Shown here: positions 34,943 to 39,848 of the stretch, piece by piece | Layout: each line of letters starts with the position of its first letter | Numbering within the stretch: position 1 is the stretch's first letter | From: Candidatus Burkholderia verschuerenii | Lineage (GTDB): Bacteria; Pseudomonadota; Gammaproteobacteria; Burkholderiales; Burkholderiaceae | DNA length: 39,848 bases | Reading direction: 5' to 3' | Assembly: GCF_001189365.1 (NCBI RefSeq) | Contig: NZ_LFJJ01000026.1 | Location: 1 to 39,848 of the forward strand | Position numbers and translations under genes: made by a program | Notes under the pieces: model-generated | The model's database searches: none | Told to the model about the DNA's origin: nothing | The model's input: the letters and a program-made list of their open reading frames with translations, nothing else

Positions 34943-35487
34943 GCCGCTTCATGAGCGCGACCCACGCGCGATTCTCGCCCTTGCAGCGCGCGCTGCACTG
35001 GATCATGGCGGTCTGCATTCTGGCGATGCTGTTTATCGGCGTCGGCATGGTGTCCACCGTCAAGCCGACTTATCTCACGCTGGTGTCCATTCACAAGCCG
35101 CTCGGCATCGTTGTTCTGGTGCTCGGTTTGATACGCTTCGTCGTGCGGCTCGTGCGCGGCTCGCCGCCGTTGCCCGCCGACATGCCCGCGCCGATGAAGC
35201 TCGCGGCCTATCTGTCGCATCTGGCGTTTTATGCGCTGATGATCGCGTTGCCGATCATCGGTTACGCGATGCTGGCGGCGGCGGATTATCCGGTGATCGT
35301 GTTCGGCGTGCAGCTGCCGTCGCTGCTTCCGCATAGCAATAGCCTGCATTCGATGCTGTGGAACGCGCATCGCTTCCTCGCGCTGTGCTTCTTCGCGCTG
35401 ATCGTCGTGCATCTGGCGGCGGCGCTGTTCCATGCGTTGATCCGTCGCGACGGCGTATTCGAAGCGATGGCATGGCGGCGGCGATGA
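34939..35487 (+). CDS. Cytochrome b561
   Basis: Intact, 182 residues, ATG overlapping the catalase-like stop (ATGA). Four helices with heme-ligand histidines: LHWIMA (His20), IHKPLGIVV, the NAHRFLAL region and VVHLAAALFHALI. A di-heme inner-membrane electron carrier; such proteins are often paired with catalase-family periplasmic peroxidases. Translation may be weakened because ribosomes terminate 440 bases upstream at the TAG in its partner. Confidence 0.92.
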   Translation: MSRFMSATHARFSPLQRALHWIMAVCILAMLFIGVGMVSTVKPTYLTLVSIHKPLGIVVLVLGLIRFVVRLVRGSPPLPADMPAPMKLAAYLSHLAFYALMIALPIIGYAMLAAADYPVIVFGVQLPSLLPHSNSLHSMLWNAHRFLALCFFALIVVHLAAALFHALIRRDGVFEAMAWRRR

Positions 35488-35558
35488 CGTCCCACGTAAT
35501 GGACGCGTAGCGCGTCCGGCGCGACGATGGCCTCACCTCAACGAGAAGGAGCGCCATC

Positions 35559-35901
35559 ATGACCGCCTACGCCATCGGCCATTTGCAGGACGTCGATTTC
35601 TGCGACGATATCGTCTAATACCTTGAGCGTATCGACGCGACGCTCGCGCCGTTCGGCGGACGCTTCGTCGTTCATGGCGCGACGGCGGAAGTCGTCGAAG
35701 GCGACTGGCGCGGCGATCTCGTCGTCATCGCGTTCGACGATATGACTCAAGCGCGCGGCTGGTATGACTCGGCGGCATACCGGCGCATTCTTCCATTGCG
35801 CGCGCAGCGCGGTGTTGCTGATCGAAGGCGTCGACGCGACGCACCGCGCCACCGATATTCTTCACGCCATGCGCGAACCAACCTTTAAGGTATCGAAGTA
35901 G
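35559..35901 (+). pseudogene. DUF1330 protein, nonsense plus frameshift
   Basis: ATG 35559 follows AGAAGGAG. The dimeric alpha/beta-barrel DUF1330 family sequence reads MTAYAIGHLQDVDFCDDIV, then TAA (codon 20, 35616-35618) where the family has EYL (GAA to TAA), then YLERIDATLAPFGGRFVVHG to AYRRILPLRA. Near 35805-35812 the frame shifts; the true end VLLIEGVDATHRATDILHAMR runs to TAG 35901. Two independent lesions in about 113 codons show advanced decay. Function of the family is unknown. Confidence 0.87.
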
Positions 35902-35913
35902 TCGGAAACGGTC

Positions 35914-35943
35914 TTGGACGGGCGCGCGGCGCGGTTCTAGCAT
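35914..35943 (+). promoter_or_regulatory. Possible sigma-70 promoter of the cat operon
   Basis: TTGGAC, an 18-base GC-rich spacer and TAGCAT (35938-35943). The elements are moderate matches. No catR gene is adjacent. Confidence 0.4.
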
Positions 35944-35966
35944 GGGTTCAACAGGAGGAACCCATG
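35941..35966. repeat. 9-bp perfect palindrome spanning the catB RBS and start codon
   Basis: CATGGGTTC, eight bases (AACAGGAG), GAACCCATG. The right arm ends in the catB ATG and the RBS is in the loop. If transcribed in full it would be a hairpin over the start; if the promoter above is used, transcription starts inside it and it would act only as DNA. Confidence 0.75.
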
Positions 35967-37119
35967 TCAGCAGAACCCGTGCAGATTCAGGCCGTCGAGA
36001 CCATCCTCGTCGATGTTCCGACGATACGCCCGCACCGCCTCTCCGTCGCGACGATGCGCGGCCAATGCCTCGTGCTGGTGCGCGTGCGCTGCAGCGACGG
36101 TATCGAAGGGATCGGCGAAGGCACGACCATCGGCGGGCTCGCTTACGGCGAAGAAAGCCCCGAGAGCATCAAGGTCAACATCGATACGTATTTCGCGCCG
36201 CTCGTCGTCGGCATGGACGCGACGCGTCCCGGCGCGATCATGGCGAAGTTGCGCGCGCATCTGCAAGGCAACCGCTTTGCGAAATGCGCGCTGGAAACCG
36301 CGCTGTTCGATGCGCAGGCGCGTCGCCTGAACGTGCCGCTGTCGGAATTGTTCGGCGGCCGTCTGACCGATTCCGTCGATGTCGCGTGGACGCTCGCCAG
36401 CGGCGACACCGGCCGCGATATCGACGAAGCCGAGCAGATGCTCGCGATGAAACGGCATCGCATTTTCAAGCTCAAGATCGGCGTGCGCGGTGGCCGATGA
36501 CGTCGCGCATGTGGCCGCCATCAAAAAAGCGCTGGGCGAACGAGGCGAAGTGCGCGTCGACGTCAATCAGGCGTGGAGCGAAACGGACACGCTGTGGGCC
36601 GCGCCGCGACTGGCCGATGCCGGCGTGAATCTGATCGAGCAGCCGATCGATGCGAACAATCGTGCCGGCCTCAAACGTCTGACGGAACGCTCGCATGTGC
36701 CAATCATGGCCGACGAAGCGCTGCACGGCCCCGCCGATGCCTTTGCGCTCGCCACATTGCGCGCCGCCGATGTCTTCGCGGTGAAGATCGCGCAGTCGGG
36801 CGGATTGACGGGCGCGGCGCATGTGGCCGCGATCGCGCGCGCCGCCGATATCGCGCTCTACGGCGGCACGATGCTCGAAGGCGCGATCGGCACCATTGCA
36901 TCGGCGCAAGTCTTCAGCACCTTCGGAGAGATGGAGTGGGGCACCGAGTTGTTCAGGCCGCTGTTGCTCACCGAGGAAATTCTCACCGAACCCCTTATTT
37001 ACAGAGACTTCGCGCTGCAGCTGCCGCAGGGCGCGGGTCTCGGCATCGCGCTCGACTGGGCATGCGTGGAGCGCTTGCGGCGCGATTCGAAGCGAGGCGC
37101 GAGCGTCGCGATGAGTTAG
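35964..37119 (+). pseudogene. catB: Muconate cycloisomerase, frameshifted
   Basis: The enzyme converts cis,cis-muconate to muconolactone in the beta-ketoadipate pathway. ATG 35964, AGGAGG five bases upstream. Enolase-superfamily N-cap, then RIFKLKIG with the catalytic Lys pair. One CG is missing from GCGCGCGG at 36485-36489. The restored reading is LKIGVRAVADDVAHVAAIKK. The remaining frame holds the metal ligands Asp in VDVNQAW, Glu in LIEQPID and Asp in IMADEAL, to TAG 37119. Intact length would be about 385 residues. Order catB-catA-catC on the same strand confirms the identity. Confidence 0.9.
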
Positions 37120-37164
37120 AGCATCAACGGACACCCCACATCATTCGATATAAAGGAGACAGGC

Positions 37165-37996
37165 ATGAACCACGATACGATCGACGCGCTGCTGCAGAAA
37201 ATCAACGACAGCGCCACAAGCGAAGGCAACCCGCGCACCAAGGCGATCGTGAATCGCATTGTCCGCGATCTGTTTTATACGATCGAAGATCTCGACGTCA
37301 CGCCAGAACGAGTTCTGGAGCGCGCTCAACTATCTGACAGAAACCGGCCAGCGCGGCGAATACGGTCTGCTCGCGGCAGGCCTAGGCTTCGAGCATTTTC
37401 TCGATGTGCGGCTCGACGAAGCGGAAAAGCAGGCGGGACTCGACGGCGGCACGCCGCGCACCATCGAAGGTCCGCTGTATGTGGCTGGCGCGCCGGAAGC
37501 GCAAGGTCATGCGCGTATCGACGATGGCAAGGATCCCGGTCAGACGCTGGTGATGCGCGGCACGGTGTACGCGGAAGACGGCGCGCCGCTACCGAATGCG
37601 CTGGTGAAAGTTTGGTATACTAATCATCTGGGTAATTACTCGCACTTCGACAAGTCACAGCCCGCCTTCAATCTGCGCGGCTCGATTCGCACCGATGCTG
37701 ATGGACGTTACAGCTTTCGAAGCGTCGTGCCGGTCGGCTACAGCGTGACGCCCGGCGGCATGACGGAGAAGCTGCTCGATCAACTCGGACGTCATGGTCA
37801 TCGGCCCGCGCATATTCACTTCTTCGTGTCGGCGCAGGGGCATCGCAAGCTGACGACGCAGATCAATATCGACGGCGATCCGTATCTGTGGGACGACTTC
37901 GCCTTTGCGACACGTGAAGGTCTCGTGCCGGAACTGAAGAAGGCCGAAGGCGCGGAAGGCAAACCTTACGGCATCACCGCCAACTCGCGACGTTGA
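37165..37996 (+). pseudogene. catA: Catechol 1,2-dioxygenase, frameshifted and 3'-truncated
   Basis: Intradiol ring cleavage of catechol to cis,cis-muconate. ATG 37165 follows AGGAGACAGGC. The frame is intact to DLDVT, where one extra C at 37303 shifts it; without it the text reads DLDVTQNEFWSALNYLTETG, the classic CatA dimer region. All four non-heme Fe3+ ligands are still encoded: Tyr in GNYSHFD, Tyr in VPVGYSVTP and two His in RPAHIHFF. The gene ends abruptly after KPYGITAN, followed by three junk residues and TGA at 37996. The usual 25-30 C-terminal residues are gone, deleted together with the beginning of catC. Confidence 0.92.
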
Positions 37997-38217
37997 AGGC
38001 CGACGAGAAGGCGATGTCGCAGCAATTGCAGCGCGATGGCATCTGGCGGCACTTGTGGCGCATCGCGGGGCGTTACGCGAACATCAGCGTGTTCGATGTC
38101 GACAGTCCCGCGCATCTGCGCGACGTATTGAGCCGCTTGCCGCTGTTTCCGTACATGCAGATCGACGTGAAAGCGCTGTGCCGGCATGCATCGTCGATTC
38201 GCGAGGACGATCGCTGA
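37979..38217 (+). pseudogene. catC: Muconolactone isomerase, 5' end deleted
   Basis: The remaining frame LKADEKAMSQQLQRDGIWRHLWRIAGRY to SSIREDDR and TGA 38217 is the C-terminal three quarters of CatC, which converts muconolactone to the enol-lactone. The first ~20 residues, its start codon and RBS are missing: the sequence joins directly to the catA GITAN codons. A TTG at 37993 is the only in-frame start-like codon near the junction and has no RBS. The gene stops one base before the convergent membrane-protein gene's stop. Confidence 0.88.
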
Positions 38218-38982
38218 TCAGTGCGCGGTGCGCGCGGGCCGTTGCCGGAACACGACCATGCACACCGCGATAAACACCACCAGCGCGATCGACGCGCCGT
38301 AGCGGCTCATCGCCAGCCCGCCGTTCGCGACGGGCTTGTCGAGGAAATCGCCGACCACCGCGCCGAGCGGACGCGTCAGGATGAAGGCGCACCAGAACAA
38401 CACCGTGCGCGAGATATGCGTCGCGTAGTAGACGATGACGAGCAACAGCAGCGCGCCGCCGAAGATCAACGCGGCGCCGGTATAACCGAGGCCGGCGGTA
38501 TCGGCGGTCCAGTCGCCGAGCGCGGTGCCGAGCGTCTGCGAGAACATGATCGTCACCCAGTAGAACATCTCCGCTTTCGGCGACGAAATGGTCGACACCG
38601 ACACGCTGCCCATTACGCGATGCCACACGAACAGCGACACGAGCAGCAGTGCGAACAGGATCGAACTGCCGCCCGCATAGCCGATGCCGAGCGACCGGTC
38701 GGCGAAGTCCGCGAGCGTCGTGCCGACGGTCGTCGTCGCGATGATGGTGATCCAGTAGAGCCACGCATGAAAGCGCTCCGCCCTGATCTGCGCGATCACG
38801 GCGACGATGAAGATCGTCGCGAAGATCAGCGTGCCGACGAGGTAGCCCAGGCTCATCGACATCGTGACCGCGTCGCCGCCGGTTTCGCCCAGCGTGGTCG
38901 CCGCGATCTTGATGATCCAGAACACCAGCGTGACTTCGGGGACTTTGGCCAGCGCGTGATCGACCTTATCTTTCCGCTCCAT
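38218..38982 (-). CDS. COG4705-type membrane protein with four internal repeats
   Basis: Intact, 254 residues from ATG 38982 (AGAGG seven bases upstream; the longer reading to 39093 lacks an RBS). About eight helices in four similar units, each with a TxGxxxGD-like signature: TLGETGGDAV, TVGTTLADFA, TLGTALGDWT and PLGAVVGDFL. The family is an uncharacterised inner-membrane protein, common in Burkholderia and relatives. The repeated Asp and Thr in helices suggest a transport or ion path (inference). Confidence 0.85.
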   Translation of the reverse strand: MERKDKVDHALAKVPEVTLVFWIIKIAATTLGETGGDAVTMSMSLGYLVGTLIFATIFIVAVIAQIRAERFHAWLYWITIIATTTVGTTLADFADRSLGIGYAGGSSILFALLLVSLFVWHRVMGSVSVSTISSPKAEMFYWVTIMFSQTLGTALGDWTADTAGLGYTGAALIFGGALLLLVIVYYATHISRTVLFWCAFILTRPLGAVVGDFLDKPVANGGLAMSRYGASIALVVFIAVCMVVFRQRPARTAH

Positions 38983-39120
38983 GATGCCTCTCGCTTCAAT
39001 CTCGAGACTCAAGCGTACGGGGCGCTTCCTTAAGAGAGGCTTAGAGTCATTCTCATTTCCGTGCGAACATGATCCGGCGCGCGAAACGGACACGCGTCAC
39101 GTCGACAAGGAGACACGACA

Positions 39121-39848
39121 TGCCTCGCACCATCGCCGAAAAGCGCGCGGCGTTCCGCGCCATGCACGAATCGGGTTGTTTCATGCTGCCAAATCCCTGG
39201 GATATCGGCAGCGCGCGCTATCTGGAGACGCTCGGTTTCAAGGCGCTCGCCACGACGAGTTCGGGTTTCGCGTGGTCGCACGGGCGTGCCGATAACCATG
39301 TGACGCGCGATGCCGTGCTCGCGCATCTGCGCGAGATCGTCGCGGCCACGGACTTGCCGGTGAACGCGGATTTCGAAAGCGGCTTCGGCGCGACTCCCGA
39401 CGAAGTGGCGCACAGCGTGAAGCTGGCGGTGGAGACGGGCGTCGCGGCGTTGTCGATCGAAGATTCCACCGGCGATGCGTCCGCGCCGCTCTTTCCCGTC
39501 GATGTCGCGGTCGAGCGCATGAAAGCGGCGCGCCGCGCGATCGATGCAAACGGCGGCGATACCTTGCTCGTCGGCCGGGCGGAAAATTTCTTCGCGGGCA
39601 CGCCCGATCTCGACGATGCGATCGCGCGACTCAAGGCCTATGCCGATGCCGGCGCGGATTGTCTGTACGCGCCGGGGATCAAGACGCGCGAGCAGATCGA
39701 AGCGGTGGTGAAGGCGGTTGCGCCGAAGCCGGTGAATCTGCTGATCGGCGGGGTGTCGGAATGGACGCTCGCCGATGTCGCGGCGTTGGGGGTAAGGCGC
39801 GTGAGTGTCGGCGGTGGGTTGGCGCGGGCGGCTTGGGGCGGGTTTTTG
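39121..39848 (+). CDS. Isocitrate lyase/PEP mutase-family enzyme, cut by window end
   Basis: ATG 39121, AAGGAG eight bases upstream. The N-terminal 242 residues of a PEP-mutase/ICL-superfamily barrel are visible: LPNPWDIGSARYLETLGFKALATTSSG, VNADFESGFG (Mg-site Asp region), ALSIEDSTGD and GADCLYAPGI. It lacks the KKCGH loop of true isocitrate lyase; relatives are annotated as oxaloacetate decarboxylase-like or carboxyphosphoenolpyruvate mutase-like, so the reaction is unresolved. The reading frame is open to the window edge. Confidence 0.88.

Noticed and set aside
39040-39070. Fur-like sequence between the membrane protein and the PEP-mutase-like gene
   Set aside because: Only scattered GAGAAT-like matches on one strand, no symmetric 19-bp box.
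1-39848. CRISPR arrays, tRNA or rRNA genes
   Set aside because: No repeat-spacer periodicity and no cloverleaf or rRNA-like conserved segment was recognised on either strand.
1-39848. Explaining all frameshifts as recoding or an alternative genetic code
   Set aside because: The lesions have different types and contexts, without slippery heptamers or shared stop codon; TAA, TAG and TGA all end intact genes in the window.

Overview
The window is GC-rich DNA (strong G/C third-position bias, many CGCG runs) with the gene repertoire of a plant- or soil-associated Burkholderiaceae bacterium (Paraburkholderia/Caballeronia type). It carries MHS-type and other MFS transporters with LysR partners, a catBAC catechol operon, tannase and M20 amidohydrolase modules, a pentitol ABC/kinase operon and a DUF3649/PepSY/DUF3325 iron operon. 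This assignment rests on gene content and protein style; no rRNA or other phylogenetic marker is present.

The dominant property is gene decay. About a third of the recognisable genes are broken, and in most cases the reading frame can be followed across the lesion. The lesions are of many kinds: perfect tandem duplications of 5 and 11 bp, gain or loss of one CG in CGCG runs (five sites), single-base indels, two nonsense codons, an inferred ~20-bp deletion, and a larger deletion fusing catA to catC. This resembles genomes in early host restriction, such as leaf-nodule Burkholderia/Caballeronia symbionts. Sequencing error can explain some single indels but not the duplications, deletions and nonsense codons.

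Layout: 1-933, frameshifted HAF-like exported protein, possibly abutting an IS end. 1157-2651, dead EmrB-type drug exporter. 2858-7941, phenolic-ester module (tannase and alpha/beta hydrolase, both broken; intact MFS; divergent intact LysR). 7957-10592, membrane patatin-like protein with a frameshift. 10789-14351, broken LysR divergent from intact M20 amidohydrolase and MHS transporter. 14559-21088, pentitol uptake and catabolism: AraC regulator broken by an 11-bp duplication, intact binding protein/ATPase/permease/SDR dehydrogenase, frameshifted FGGY kinase. 21078-23373, intact DeoR-MFS-VOC operon on the minus strand. 23475-25690, Fur box and DUF3649-PepSY-DUF3325 iron operon. 25756-28554, Type IIG restriction-modification protein with two frameshifts. 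28474-32192, a second LysR/MHS/M20 module, fully intact. 32193-32541, non-coding with a minus-strand terminator and a strong plus-strand promoter. 32542-33720, Yellow/MRJP-like protein. 33869-35487, catalase-like protein (nonsense) and cytochrome b561. 35559-38217, DUF1330 and catB-catA-catC, all broken. 38218-38982, four-repeat membrane protein. 39121-end, PEP-mutase/isocitrate-lyase-like enzyme, cut by the window edge.

Functionally, uptake systems and several regulators survive while catabolic enzymes and self/non-self functions are being lost. Catechol ortho-cleavage, gallate/ferulate ester hydrolysis, pentulose phosphorylation and restriction are all inactivated or damaged.
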